NCBI GenBank assembly: GCA_021014325.1
Contig: CM037467.1
Coordinates: 12,487,273 to 12,551,272, forward strand
Length of the DNA stretch: 64,000 nucleotides
Direction of reading: 5' to 3'
Origin: Plazaster borealis
Lineage: Eukaryota > Echinodermata > Asteroidea > Forcipulatida > Labidiasteridae
Both the position numbers and the translations under genes were made by a program. Position 1 is the first letter of the stretch; each line of letters begins with the position of its first letter. Shown one piece after another: positions 42,753-53,662 of this stretch. The notes beneath the pieces were generated by a model. That model was not told the DNA's origin, searched no databases, and saw only the letters and a program-made list of their open reading frames with translations.

Positions 42753-42852
42753 AGTTAATGGCCTGACGTTTCGACCCTAGCAGAGTCTTTCTCAAAGGCT
42801 AATTAGCCCTCGAGAAAGACTCTGCTAGGGTCGAAACGTCAGGCCATTAACT
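42753..42852. repeat. Perfect 41-bp inverted repeat with palindromic loop
   Basis: Left arm 42753-42793 and right arm 42812-42852 are exact complements (core GACGTTTCGACCCTAGCAGA). The 18-bp loop contains the palindrome GGCTAATTAGCC. Located 1.7 kb past the CDK5 stop codon. Confidence 0.95.
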
Positions 42853-43203
42853 ATTTTTTGTCCTTTAAGATTGTTAGAAAGATTTGTATCTTCAAAAATC
42901 TGAAGTTGGAGTGGAGGGTAAATTCAAGGGGGACAGATCTCCAAAATGTTTGTAGACATTTATCATGCATCCACTTTGTCATGATTCCAGTATGCATGAA
43001 CAATAATGAATATAATGAATACCTATGTCTATGTACAGAAAGGTGCCAGACTATTTCCCCTTCAAGCCTCGATTTGAAAACATTGGTTTGAATGAGAAAA
43101 ACAAAGAAGGCTGGAAAATAATAATGGTCTTGTTCCCACACTCTGGATAGCAAATTACCAAAAGAAGTCTTTGTTTTGTAAAGAGACTGACAAGTTTCCC
43201 CTG

Positions 43204-43363
43204 GGGCCCAATTTCATAGAGCTGCTTAAGCAGAAATGAGCAGGATGCCAGTCAAAAATGGTACATGTGACATTGTATTTTAGCTGGTAACCTTATTATG
43301 GTAAGCATAATTTTTGTGTGCTTAGCTTATTTTGTTGCTTAAGTAGCTCTATGAAATTGGGCC
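43204..43363. mobile_element. MITE family B copy
   Basis: Same ends as 8533-8725, GGGCCCAATTTCATAGAGCT and its complement, about 160 bp with an internal deletion. Confidence 0.85.
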
Positions 43364-43456
43364 TTCTGGTTTATACGTGAACTACTCCAACCACAAGGAT
43401 GGAGAGATTGACAACATCAAAAGTTATGTATGGTACAGATTGGTACAAATTAGCCA

Positions 43457-44108
43457 AGCCTGGAATTACACCGAGGCCACGGAAGCCATTAGCCTTTTTG
43501 AGATATGGTGGACACTATATGAGTGCACTGTAGGATTTGGGTGTATACAGACAAATTTACCCAAATCAAACAGTGTTATAGTAATATGTCCGCCATATCT
43601 CAAAATGGCTTATGGCCTCTGTTGCCTCTGGTCTTGGTGCCAAGTTTTCCATAGACTTTAAGATTCTCCAATGGAAGTACCCTTTGCAAAGTGAAAGTTA
43701 AAGCCATCGTACACGTTTGGTATTTACTCAAAATATATATTAGCATAAAAACTGACTTGGTAACGAGCAACAGAGAGCTGTTGATAGTATAAAACATTGT
43801 GAGAAACGACTCCCTCTGAAGTAACGTAGTTTTTGAGAAAGAGGTAATTTCTCACTAAAATAATAAAAACTTCTTGCAAGAAGTTTTTATTCCTATCTGA
43901 AAGCACACAAATTTGTACAACGAGGGTGTTTTTTCTTTCATCATTTTCTTGCAACTTCGATGACCAATTGAGCCCAAATTTTCACAGGCTTGTTATTTTA
44001 TGCATATGTTGGGATACACCAAATGAGAACACTGGTCTTTGACAATTACCAAACGTGTACGATGCCTTTAAGGTCCTTGCCCTCTCGAAGATGAAATTCC
44101 AGGCCTGC
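43457..44108. mobile_element. MITE family A copy split by a nested TTAA MITE
   Basis: Left part 43457-43697 starts AGCCTGGAATTACACCGAGG; right part 44072-44108 ends GATGAAATTCCAGGCCTG. Between them a complete TTAA-flanked element occupies 43698-44071. The left part also carries an extra inverted segment (TTTTGAGATATGG / CCATATCTCAAAA) not seen in the other copies. Confidence 0.75.
43698..44071. mobile_element. TTAA-flanked MITE family C
   Basis: TTAA on both sides. The terminal repeats are TACACGTTTGGTA at the left and TACCAAACGTGTACGATGCC at the right. The interior has a strong hairpin AAAACTTCTTGCAAGAAGTTTT. About 370 bp and non-coding. The target site suggests mobilisation by a piggyBac- or Kolobok-type transposase. 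Confidence 0.85.
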
Positions 44109-44896
44109 TAATGCAAGGGTGTCATCGTCCAAACTTAAAGTGGGTCATGTTTCTAAACAGACACCTCTCGGTACAAGTCATGTATGTTTTAGTTCAAATG
44201 GTACAGACTGATAGAAATTGGCACCAGGGGACAATCTGTACAAGTCACTCCCTGTAAACTCAGTTTCAGTTCCTAAACAGCGGAAACATCAAATGAACCA
44301 TGAGATGACACCATCAGTTTTGAAAGTAAAACTGTATATCCCTCTTACAGGAACTTCAAAGTTTTTGGTTTTTTTTACAATTTCCTATCATTAAAATACA
44401 AGTGCAATATTTTAAAAGGTTTTTTTTTTTCGTGTGTGTTGGAACTAAAAGGGAAATTACGGTCTGGTGAAACTCTGTAGGGAAAACGTGTAATGCTTCC
44501 TGTTGATCGGAAATGTGACTTTGTAGTTTTGTTTTGTTATAACTGTTCATTAATAGATGTTCATTATGTGTTGATGTTGTCCATTATTTTGATTAATATG
44601 ATATTGTATTGTTGCAAATGATATGTGATGAAACATCACAGTCTATTTTTTCAGTTTTCATTTATTATAATTTTTTTAAATTGAGATTTGGTTTTTAAAT
44701 TTTTGGTTTTGGTTTATTTATCATATAGTTTTGTTTTTATTTCCTATTATTTTATTTTACTTTTATGTAACAGGTGTCAGCAGAGGCCATTAAACTTACT
44801 GTATAGAGAGAATTTGTTAATTATAAATTGTATCGGATCAACTGATGCTTCGTGGACAGCAGAGGCAAATTATCTTGATGCCCCCAGGCCACAGGG

Positions 44897-45069
44897 CCCC
44901 AATTTCGTACCAAAGATGTTAGCATCGCTCAAAATAAAATTGCTTACCAGATGAAAGGTTACCAGCCAAAATGCCATAGTGATTTTTACTCTTTGAGGTT
45001 GGTTCCTTGCACGATTTATCCCTATCCAGAGTCTGTTCTGAAAAGTGCTAAGCATTTAAAATTGGACCC
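44897..45069. mobile_element. Degenerate MITE family B copy
   Basis: Starts GGGCCCCAATTTCGTACC and contains AAAGGTTACCAGCCAAAATG, ending near AAAATTGGACCC. Diverged. Confidence 0.6.
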
Positions 45070-45102
45070 TTGTTGTGCCCCCCTCGGGGTAGTTTGGATG
45101 GC

Positions 45103-45272
45103 AGGCCTGGGGCTTCACGGAGGCCAACGGAGGCAATTGCCTCCATGCTCCTGGTCATTGCCTTGGTGCCCCTTGATTAATGTACAATTTACAATAACCT
45201 CATAGGTGCCCTTTACAAAGGAGAAAACGCCTTACTGCCCTTGCCGTTTCAAGAACGGAACATCAGGCCTGG
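45103..45272. mobile_element. MITE family A, second subtype
   Basis: Starts AGGCCTGGGGCTTCACGG and ends ACATCAGGCCTGGA, so both termini are present; the interior includes GGAGGCAATTGCCTCCATGC, itself palindromic. Confidence 0.65.
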
Positions 45273-45528
45273 ATGTCAAGGTTTAAACAAGACTGATCCA
45301 GGCTGAACTTTTTTTCCCAAGGATTTTGCTTTGTCTGGATTGACACTTATGTTCAGTGGCAATTAGTTTAGAGTGCCATCCATTGAGGATGTTCATGGAC
45401 AGGATGCCGAATAAATAACCGGCTTTACAGCTTGCACTGTCTGCCCTTTCTGACCCTCCCTCGGCTTCAAATCCATCTGTTCAATCGCTGCTAGATTGGG
45501 TAAAAACAAAAAGACCAGTATTTTTAAA

Positions 45529-45944
45529 GCCTTACTAGATAGTCTTACTACAAAAAAGTCTTACTAGTAAATTCTAACCAGTAAAGTCTTACAAGTAAAG
45601 TCTTACTCGTAAAATATTACTAGTAAAGTCTCACCAATATAATCTTATCAAGTCTTACTTGTAAATTCTAACCAGTAAAGTCTTACAAGTAAGTCTTACA
45701 AGTAAAGTCTTACAAGTAAAGTCTTACAAGTAAAGTCTTACAAGTAAAGTCTTACTAGTAAAGTCTTACCAGTAAAATCGTATAAAGTCTTACTTGTAAA
45801 TTCTAACCTGTAAAGTCTTACAAGTAAAGTCTTACTAGTAAAATCTTATAAAGTCTTACTATTAGTAAAGTCTTACCAGTAAAATCTTATAAAGTCTTAC
45901 TTGTAAATTCTAACCAGTAAAGTCTTACAAGTAAAGTCTTACAG
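45529..45944. repeat. 14-bp satellite-like array with higher-order structure
   Basis: Basic unit GTAAAGTCTTACAA (14 bp) with variants ending ACTA or ACCA. A variant word AAATTCTAACC returns at about 45569, 45662, 45797 and 45904, marking a longer period of about 95-135 bp. Flanked by single-copy-looking DNA. Confidence 0.95.
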
Positions 45945-46689
45945 AGCGAAGGGACAGGCTTATGAAAGGTCGCACAGTTCCGTATTGAGTCACGTTACCA
46001 TTATGCTGAATAACAAGGCTCTACCTAAAATGCCCAAGGGTTATGGTTTTAATTATTTGTTAAATCAATTTGAAATGTTAGCTAAATAAATTCCTCTTAC
46101 AACTCTTATACAATATATATTAAAACCTTGTACAAATTCCACTGTGAATTTAATTGCCAGTGGATGTAGATAATTGTTTTTCCCCCATTCACATTTAAAC
46201 CGTGAACGTATAACATGTGCTGATGTATTACTTTGTACGACAGGTGTTTTGCCAGTATTTGTGTTTTAATCAATGTGGAAATAAAGTACTATACGAGCGA
46301 GGAGAGAGACACTTGTGGTCATTTAATATTTCCTGTCGTTATCACGAGCTTCCAGTCCCATCCTTCGATTGTTTAGACAGAAATAAAATAAACTTCTTCC
46401 CATAGCTATGACCTTTTGCACGCCAAACGTCAATATTTAAACTGACAATGACCTTCCGTTTCCAGCCTTCAAACTACCGGTCATTCATTAATAAATGGAA
46501 ATGAACATTCTCTCTATAGTTTATTCTTCCTGAGGTGAACCACTCGATTAGTCATTCAACAATTTTAAACAATATCTCATAAAACAACGGCCGAGCTGGC
46601 TTCAACAACAGAGGTCAATGACACTGTGAATTTTAGTGAGGTGGAAAACAGACGTTGTGTAGGGACCTACAATCAAAAACCCTTATTGC

Positions 46690-46935
46690 TTCTCTTCACC
46701 CAGGTGTATAAATGGGAACAGTGAGGGGTGAGATATGTTGGATCATAGATCAATGACTTTACTCTATGGTTTGATCATGGACTACCTCCATGGTTTGATT
46801 AACCCCTTAGCACAAGCAGCTTGGAGTTGTATCACCGGGGAGAGTTTAGAAAGTTTGAGGAGTGGTCTAATGCCCTGATGAACGGGGATCATCAATCTGC
46901 ACTGAAGCGCCTTGATATACAAGCTGTCATAGGAC
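46690..46935 (+). mobile_element. Degraded SINE remnant
   Basis: Starts CACCCAGGTGTATAAATGGG and ends with AAGCGCCTTGATATACAAGC, echoing the GCGC-TATATAA 3' ends of other SINEs here. The middle is interrupted by a short local duplication around TATGGTTTGATCATGG. Old and diverged. Confidence 0.45.
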
Positions 46936-47229
46936 ATGTGCGACAACCGTGTACACAGCTGAACAAAACTTGATAGAGAAAAGGGAACCTGCCTACGTCA
47001 ACCTGGTCTTGTAAATTTTACATTTGGTGCTTGATATGGGGGCATGGTGGTACCCGGTCTTCATTGTGCTTGGAATCTTATATGAATTCTTTAGAGGATT
47101 TCAGGGGGAGGGGTACTGTATAAGAGGAAAATAGTGCGTTCAAGTATGGGAACGTTCGGGGGGATACCCTCTGCCCCATATTGGGCATGGTAAAGAATTT
47201 TGCGTGGACAAACAAAAACACCGAATGTT

Positions 47230-47495
47230 CGATCGAACTTTAGGTATTATGATGTTATTTATTTATAGCACATCAAACAGCACCATTAGCGCCAACAACA
47301 GGATGGAAAAAGAAACGAGAAGAAATATTTAGTTTTAGATGTGAGAGGAAAACTCATTGGGGAAAACCCCACGCAATAGGGACTGAAAACCCATGCAAGA
47401 ATCCGGTTTTAAGGCGGGACTCGAACCGCCGGTCAATGCAGAGGTGATAAAGGCACTGGGAAAGAAACCACTGAGCCAACCTGATCGCCATGGTT
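47230..47495 (-). mobile_element. tRNA-derived SINE, third family
   Basis: The - strand begins GGTTGGCTCAGTGGTTTC and has the box B GGCGGTTCGAGTCCCGCC. The body ends GTGCTATAAATAAATAAC, an AT-rich tail. It is flanked by a fragment of MITE family A. Confidence 0.8.
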
Positions 47496-48477
47496 TATTT
47501 AGTCAATAGTGGTTCCGTGGATATATTAAAATGAGCTGTAAACACACTCCTGGCAGCAGAGAAGCAATCGCCTCCATGCTCGTCACATGCCTTGATGTCT
47601 CTTGAAATGTTACAATGGAAGTTAAAATTTCCCTCAAAGTTACAGCGTTGCCCTTTACTGAGAAAAAAAAACCCAAAACAAATTGCGATATGCAAATCTA
47701 GTCACACGTCACGAGTGTGACGTCATTATCAGTAAGGCGTTTCTGCCGAAAAAAGGGTTAATCAATGACTGAATAACCATATGAATAACCATACAGCAAG
47801 GCTGAATAACAGCTGCACGTACCGTCACAATATAAACATATTCTGAATCATAAAATCGTATACTATTGCAGCAGACAAGCAATTTTTCCGCACGGTCGGT
47901 TCGATAAAAACATTTCACGCTTGGCTCAACCTGATTTCGAGGGTATATTGTGATGAGTAATTTTCAAAATACAATTTGTGAATTCCGAATCAGAAAGTCA
48001 TGCATCATGAAGTATTCTTGTTTATGTCAAAAGGGAAGAAACCCAATATCTGGCTCCCGAAGGGTGCACCCCACTAAATAAACTCCCATAGCATTCAGTG
48101 CAAAATGCTGTATTCAAAAATACAGCCAAAATACTTAGACCAACCCTCTCAGCAAATAGGACCATTTTTATTCAGGGTCTATGTCATCCAAAATATCTCA
48201 AGTTGGAAGTCAACAACTCCCAGGTCACAATAATTGGGCATTTTTTTCACACTTTACCCCTTTTATTGGGCTCTCAAATCTGTCTAATATAGAATATTTT
48301 GAGGGCCTACAAAATATTAATGAGGCCGACGCTCTGTTTTCTCCATATTTAGTGGTGTGCACCCCCCGAATGACACGAAGTCATCATGCCTGGTGCGCCA
48401 TTTTTATTTTCTCCCATCGAACCAATGATGTTTGAAACTTTGCACGGTGTGGAGAAGAAGAAAGTCACTATATAACT

Positions 48478-48529
48478 ATGGTTGTATACCCGCAAGTTTA
48501 CTACAGTAAGCTTGCGGGTATACAACCAT
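48478..48529. repeat. Perfect 19-bp inverted repeat
   Basis: ATGGTTGTATACCCGCAAG and its exact complement, separated by 14 bases that themselves pair (TTACT with AGTAA). Confidence 0.95.
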
Positions 48530-48583
48530 GAGTAAAATATCATTTAGGAGGAGTGTTGACTCTGAAAAGAGCCCCTTCTTGAA

Positions 48584-48809
48584 CAGGCGCGGATCCAGGG
48601 GGCGTGGGGGGCGCACGCCCCCCCCCTTTTGCCAGGAAAAAAAACAAAAAAAAGGAGAGAAATTTTTTTTTCAGAAGTCATACTCATTAGTGCATTGGCA
48701 ATTTCGCAGTGCAGAAAAATAAAATGCTGTCTGGGGATGGCGCGGTCTTTCATTCTGAAAAAGAAATCACGCCCCCCCCCCCGTTTGGAAAATCCTGGAT
48801 CCGCCCCTG
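48584..48809. mobile_element. hAT-like MITE
   Basis: Ends CAGGCGCGGATCCAGG and CCTGGATCCGCCCCTG, the CAGGGGCGGATCC type common among hAT non-autonomous elements. C- and G-runs beside each end. No clear 8-bp target duplication was found. Confidence 0.7.
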
Positions 48810-48826
48810 TTGAATACAACTTAATT

Positions 48827-48950
48827 CAGGCCGTGTCCAATCAAATCAACTTTGGCTACGGCTAAGGCCGTTGGCTCGCCGATGACTTTGAAGATTATGT
48901 CCTTTTTTTAGCCATAGCCAGAGCCGACGACGTCAATTCGGACACCCCAT
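48827..48950. mobile_element. Small MITE with GTGTCC ends
   Basis: GGCCGTGTCCAAT at the left and TTCGGACACCCC at the right, with imperfectly inverted GGCTACGGCTAAGGCC and TAGCCATAGCCAGAGCC arms. Confidence 0.5.
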
Positions 48951-49020
48951 CCACAACCGATGCCGGACGAGAAAGTGTTCTGGGGGGGGGGTAAACGTTG
49001 CATGGTGGAATTGCAATCTA

Positions 49021-49728
49021 CACTGCAAACACTGGGGTGTTAAAATTGACACCAAGGGTGTTGTCACATTATAGATACCCCCAAAAAGAATCCAAATCTA
49101 CACTATATGCATAGGCTGTTAACAAACACTAATTTCAGCCAAAACAATTCAATTCAATTCACGGCGTCTTCCAGAAGGTTGGCTGCAATGGATTTCTATC
49201 TATCTCTGTCCTGAGATGCCCTCGCACATTCCATATAGCTAAGGCCAGTCCAATCTCTCACATTATCAAACCACGATGTTCTCCTTCTTCCTCTTGGTCT
49301 TTTCCCCTCTATTTTGCCTTCCAAAAGAGTCTTCTGCAGCATTTGGTTTCTCATCATGTGTCCATAGTAATTTGTCTTCCTGTATTTTATTGTTTTTATG
49401 AGGGATTTCTTTGTCAGTGCTTTTTGGAGGACTTGTTTGTTGGTCATTTTGGCTATCCAGGGGATGCTCAGCATTCTTCTGTGTGTCCACATTTCAAGTG
49501 CTTCGAGTCGGTTGATTGAATCTCTCGTCAATGTCCATGTTTCTGCTCCATATAGTACTGTTGACCAGATGTAGCATTTGATTAGTCTTATCCGTGTTTT
49601 GATGTTGATATTTCTTGATGTGAAGATGGTGTTATTTTAACACCCTATGGTGTAAATTTTGATTCTCTCTTCGGTATCTATGTGACAACACACACGGTGT
49701 CAATTTTAACACCCCGGTTTTTGCAGTG
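49021..49728. mobile_element. MITE with about 100-bp arms, interrupted by a LINE fragment
   Basis: Left arm CACTGCAAACACTGGGGTGT, right arm ACACCCCGGTTTTTGCAGTG; homology continues inward (GTTGTCACATTATAGATACC versus GGTATCTATGTGACAAC). The loop is filled by the LINE remnant at 49147-49628. Confidence 0.8.
49147..49628 (-). pseudogene. 5'-truncated LINE (RTE-like) ORF2 C-terminal fragment
   Basis: On the - strand the frame reads RLIKCYIWSTVLYGAETWTL, then RRMLSIPW, GHMMRN and GKRPRGRRRTSW, the C-terminal region of LINE endonuclease/reverse transcriptase proteins. After ASQDRDR the expected Trp codon is TAG, then the frame continues KSIAANLLEDA to a stop. The 3' end is a (GAATT)n tail at 49147-49162, typical of a genuine LINE 3' terminus. 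It sits inside a MITE (49021-49728). Confidence 0.8.
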
Positions 49729-50081
49729 GTCTTTGGTAACACTATATGAACCGCATTTCTGTGAGTTGCGGAGCTAATTTCATGTGCACGCGGTGTAACC
49801 GCAAACTACAGCCTTTTCCATTGTTGACAAATGATAATAGCGATTGTGATAACATAGACATATCTGACAAAGTTGGTTCCAGCATATTAAAACTAGGGGA
49901 TCATTATGTTAGCTATTTCTCAATATCAAACAGAACGGAACATGATAAATATTCGTTTGTTTGTTGTGGAACATCACATTATTATAATCAAGAAACCATA
50001 GAATTGTGAAAACCCATATAATACCACGTGTTTCGAAAGCAAAAGGGAGGGAATATAACGGTTCCATTACAGGCCCTTTAA

Positions 50082-50185
50082 AAAAAAGGGGGGAAAGGCG
50101 GCTTTTTCCATTCCTTTTTTTTTGGGGGGGGGGGGAGGGGGGGTGGTTTGTTTTGGGGTTTTTTCCCCTTCTTTTTTCTTTTTAA
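50082..50185. repeat. G-rich/T-rich low-complexity patch
   Basis: Alternating G-runs of up to 12-13 and T-runs. It could form G-quadruplexes or be a sequencing/assembly weak spot. Confidence 0.7.
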
Positions 50186-50691
50186 AGCTTGTCATCAGAC
50201 CGTATTTCTGCACATGTGTTTCCCCTCTGAGATTACAACATTTCCTGTGGAAATATTCCTGGAACGATTGGCACCAGTAAAAAGGTTCATTAAATTGTAT
50301 TCGTAATTCAAATTATTTATAGGCCTATTTGTTTTCCCATTATCGATCGCCTGACACTTAACCATGAGAACGAGCCTTGTATACAATTGCATGAGAGTTT
50401 TACTGAATTTATTTGTAGAGGATCTCCAAGGTCGAATTTAGTTTTGTGATGCAATGTTTTTTCCAATAGATTGAGTCCTTATGAAAGAGGAAAGAATTCA
50501 GGTCTCTAACCTCACGTTAAAACGGTGTAAAATGCCATTGTAATTGACACAATTCCGTGCAAATGTTGTCAACATAAACAAACTGAAAATGAATTTGACC
50601 TTGGAGCCCAACTTTAACGGCTATTAGACCTTAAAAGAGCGAATATAAAAAAATTAGTTATACGTATGTAAAAAATGTTTATGTACTCCTG

Positions 50692-51070
50692 TTAAAGGCA
50701 TCGGTGACGTTTGGCAAATACTCAAAAAATATATAGCATAAAAACTGACTTGGTAACGAACAACAGAGAGCTGTTGATAATATTATAAAACATTGTGAGA
50801 AACGACTCCTTCTGAAGTAACGTAGTTTTTGAGAAAGAGGTAATTTCTCACTAAAATAATAAAAACTTCTTGCAAGAAATTTGTATTCCTATCTGAAAGC
50901 ACACAAATTTGTACAACAAGGGTGTTTTTCTTTCATCATTTTCTTGCAACTTCGATGACCAATTAAGCCCAAATTTTCACAGGCTTGTTATTTTATGCAT
51001 ACGTATGTTGGGATACACCAAATGAGAACACTGGTCTTTGACAATTACCAAACGTGTACGATGCCTTTAA
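50692..51070. mobile_element. TTAA-flanked MITE family C copy
   Basis: Near-identical to 43698-44071 across its whole length, with TTAA at both ends and the right terminus TACCAAACGTGTACGATGCC. The similarity indicates fairly recent activity. Confidence 0.85.
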
Positions 51071-52435
51071 TACGGTTTGAAGGGAAATGCGAATTGGTTT
51101 ATGCGGGTAGACCAGTAGTGTTTAGTTGAAACACGTGATATTTCATTTGCTTTTGAACGAACGTCACATAGAAAAAATAGACCTTTGGTGAAAAAGTGAC
51201 ACAATAAAGAAAAAATAGGTTTTAACATCAAACCAATAGAACACGTACAGATTCGTGACAATTGCAAGCCTTCGAAGTATCAGCAACATTTTTACTTGGA
51301 ATTTGATGTAAGTATTTAACTCCAAATAATATAGCCGATCTGAACACACGGGCTTCTTTCATAATGCAACTAGTTTCGTCAGAACGCATATGAATATAAA
51401 ACTAGGGTCAGTGTAACTCTTGCTCTATATGTTATTATACTATTGTTAGGACTTACATGCGCAATTGAAAGAATACAAAGCTTGTGGCTATATACGTATA
51501 CACGGTCACCCATGCTGGCCTGTGCCTATTACTAATGTTTGCGGTCATGGAGCGTGTTTCAAAATGAGCACAGTCATCACAAGAAGTTCAAAGTCACGTT
51601 GATGCTTTTTTCATTGCAGTTAGTTTTCAAAATATTAGATGGTGAATACCTCGTTTACGGAGCCACACCTAATCCCTGCTGTCAATACGTAAACACATCA
51701 AGTTATCTGTGTGCGTTTTTAGTTGAGCGGTAGGAGAGCCCGGGTACGGATTTGTTGTGAAGTTAATAATAGTCAATAGTGACCCTGGTGAACAAATTGC
51801 CTGCTGGGTGAGCTAGGGACCCTCTTCATTTTGTGCACTGAACTGAAGGTGTCACGGACGGGGGGACTGTGTAGTGACGAGTGCCAACTCATGCCTCATT
51901 TCCGCTGATAATCGCGGTAGCACTGCATGCCATCTCCATGCTCCGTTGGTTAAATGATGCTCTCAAAGTTGTGTGTGTCACTGTAGTTTGACAGACACAC
52001 TCATCGGTTAAACCCTCCAGAAAACAAGCCATCATTCGACAAGACGGGTCGGTGTTGGACCCTTGCTCTATGGTTGGACTATTGGAGTTCATTCTCTCTG
52101 GTTGGACTTCTACACATCAGCCTTCGGGGTATTTTGCTTCCTTGTTTCAACATTTTGATACCGTCCCAGCCTTGGCCCAAACGTCGCCAACATTGTATAC
52201 AGTATAGGCCTACACTTCAATGGACTTATTAGCAAGGAGCACTATAATGAACACGTACTATTCATGCCAGTTCAAACTCTAACGTTCATCAGTACACGAT
52301 CTCCTGAATGTCACATTAACCAGTGAGTTGAGGAGACTTGGTGTTTGCACCTTTTTGTACACGTTTATTTTCCGTGTGGTACAAGTCAATATTTAGATTG
52401 CAAGCCTGTTTGACGTTTGATTTACTGTATACAGA

Positions 52436-53662
52436 ATGGCAGCAACAACAACGGTTCAAGATCTGTATTCGAGCTCTTCGTTTCTCGTCACCAACGACAG
52501 TTCAACCACGGGGAACGACAGGTATGACAGCAGTGCCAGCACCACCTTCTACGAGTCCACGTCCCCTGTGATGGATGACTACGATGGTGAGTTTAAATTC
52601 GACGACTACATTCAAAGGTGCATTGTGGCGGGCATTTTCATTGTCGTCTGTATCGTAGGGACTTTCGGCAATGGCTTGGTCATCCTCGCCGTTTTGCTGT
52701 CCAGAAAACTCCGAACGGTCACCAATGTCTTCGTAGTCAACCTGGCCGCAGCTGACCTCCTGGTGTGCTTCGTGCTGCCTTGGAACGCGGTGGGGCTGCT
52801 CACCAGGCCGGAGTACGGATGGCCACTGCCCGAGCAACTCTGCGTGGCTGTGGCGTTGCTTAGTTTCACCTGTGTAGGGTGTAGTTTGTACACCCTTGCC
52901 ACCATCGCTATCAACAGGTGGATGTTAATTACACGGCCTTCTCAGACATACAGGACTTGTTACACCCCGGCCTATCTCGCAGCCATGATCGTCATCGTCT
53001 GGCTGGTACCTTTCTTAGTAGCATTCGTCCCGCCTATGTTTGGGCTGGGTGCTCTTGGCTACACCGAGAAATACAGCACTTGTACTCACAAGAACGCCCA
53101 TCCTTTAGCGATGTATTACAGTCTCCTACAATCTGCGGTCTTGTTCCCTGTGCCCTTCATCGTCATCATCGTCAGTTACGTGAAGATCTTCAAGCACGTG
53201 AAGCAGCACACCAAAGTTATGAAGGACCAATCAGAGATGTCTGAGACTTCATACAACCGCGACTCCACCCACAACGATGCGGCGAACAACCGGGACATCG
53301 TTATCCGTGCTCCCTCCAAGTCGGACCTGTCCCCTAGGCGTTCCCGAGACGCGAGCGTCATCAAGAAGCGTCTCAGCAGACGTCAAGTTGAGATAACTAA
53401 GAACCTCTTCTACGTTGTGTGCGCGTTCACCATCTGCATCGCGCCGTACGGAGTGGCGCTCTTGATCCCTCCCAGCGATCCGGTCATCCCGTGGACGGGC
53501 GCTTTACTTGTGATTAACAGCTGTATCAACCCCATCATCTACGCCACGAAGCACCCCTACTTCAAGCAGGTCTTCAGGCTCATGCTGGGGTGCCAATGTG
53601 GTAAGATTCCCGAGCAGTCAAACTTTCTCCGCTCAGTGAGGTCCACGGTGAGGCGAACGTAA
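52436..53662 (+). CDS. Orphan class A (rhodopsin-like) G protein-coupled receptor, intronless CDS
   Basis: A 408-residue seven-transmembrane receptor at the plasma membrane. The first 57 residues are a Ser/Thr/Asp-rich ectodomain with one NDS glycosylation sequon at 20. TM1 carries GNGLVILAV (Asn79), TM2 NLAAADLLV (Asp107), Cys136 before TM3 can pair with Cys216 in loop 2, and TM3 ends NRW at 160-162 in place of DRY. TM4 has Trp189, TM5 Tyr248, loop 3 is about 80 residues and very basic, TM6 reads CIAPYG instead of CWxP, and TM7 has NPIIY at 365-369. GCQC at 385-388 may be palmitoylated. The NRW and NPIIY pattern points towards the melatonin/GPR84/moody-like group; the ligand cannot be told. 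The ATG has a strong context (A at -3, G at +4). A pyrimidine-poor acceptor-like CAG ends two bases before it, so a 5' untranslated exon is possible. The sequence is visibly more GC-rich than its surroundings. Confidence 0.92.
   Translation: MAATTTVQDLYSSSSFLVTNDSSTTGNDRYDSSASTTFYESTSPVMDDYDGEFKFDDYIQRCIVAGIFIVVCIVGTFGNGLVILAVLLSRKLRTVTNVFVVNLAAADLLVCFVLPWNAVGLLTRPEYGWPLPEQLCVAVALLSFTCVGCSLYTLATIAINRWMLITRPSQTYRTCYTPAYLAAMIVIVWLVPFLVAFVPPMFGLGALGYTEKYSTCTHKNAHPLAMYYSLLQSAVLFPVPFIVIIVSYVKIFKHVKQHTKVMKDQSEMSETSYNRDSTHNDAANNRDIVIRAPSKSDLSPRRSRDASVIKKRLSRRQVEITKNLFYVVCAFTICIAPYGVALLIPPSDPVIPWTGALLVINSCINPIIYATKHPYFKQVFRLMLGCQCGKIPEQSNFLRSVRSTVRRT

Larger units (their letters stand above)
41036..52435. 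other. CDK5-GPCR interval
   Basis: 11.4 kb without a supportable gene. The CDK5 3' UTR occupies an unknown part of the start. Listed repeats cover much of it; about 41440-42750, 44110-44890, 45945-46690, 47690-48470 and 51075-52430 are AT-rich with nothing recognised. Promoter or 5' exon of the GPCR probably lies in the last stretch. Confidence 0.6.

Noticed and set aside
45529..45944. CRISPR-like array
   Set aside because: Units are contiguous 14-bp tandem repeats without unique spacers, in a eukaryotic context.
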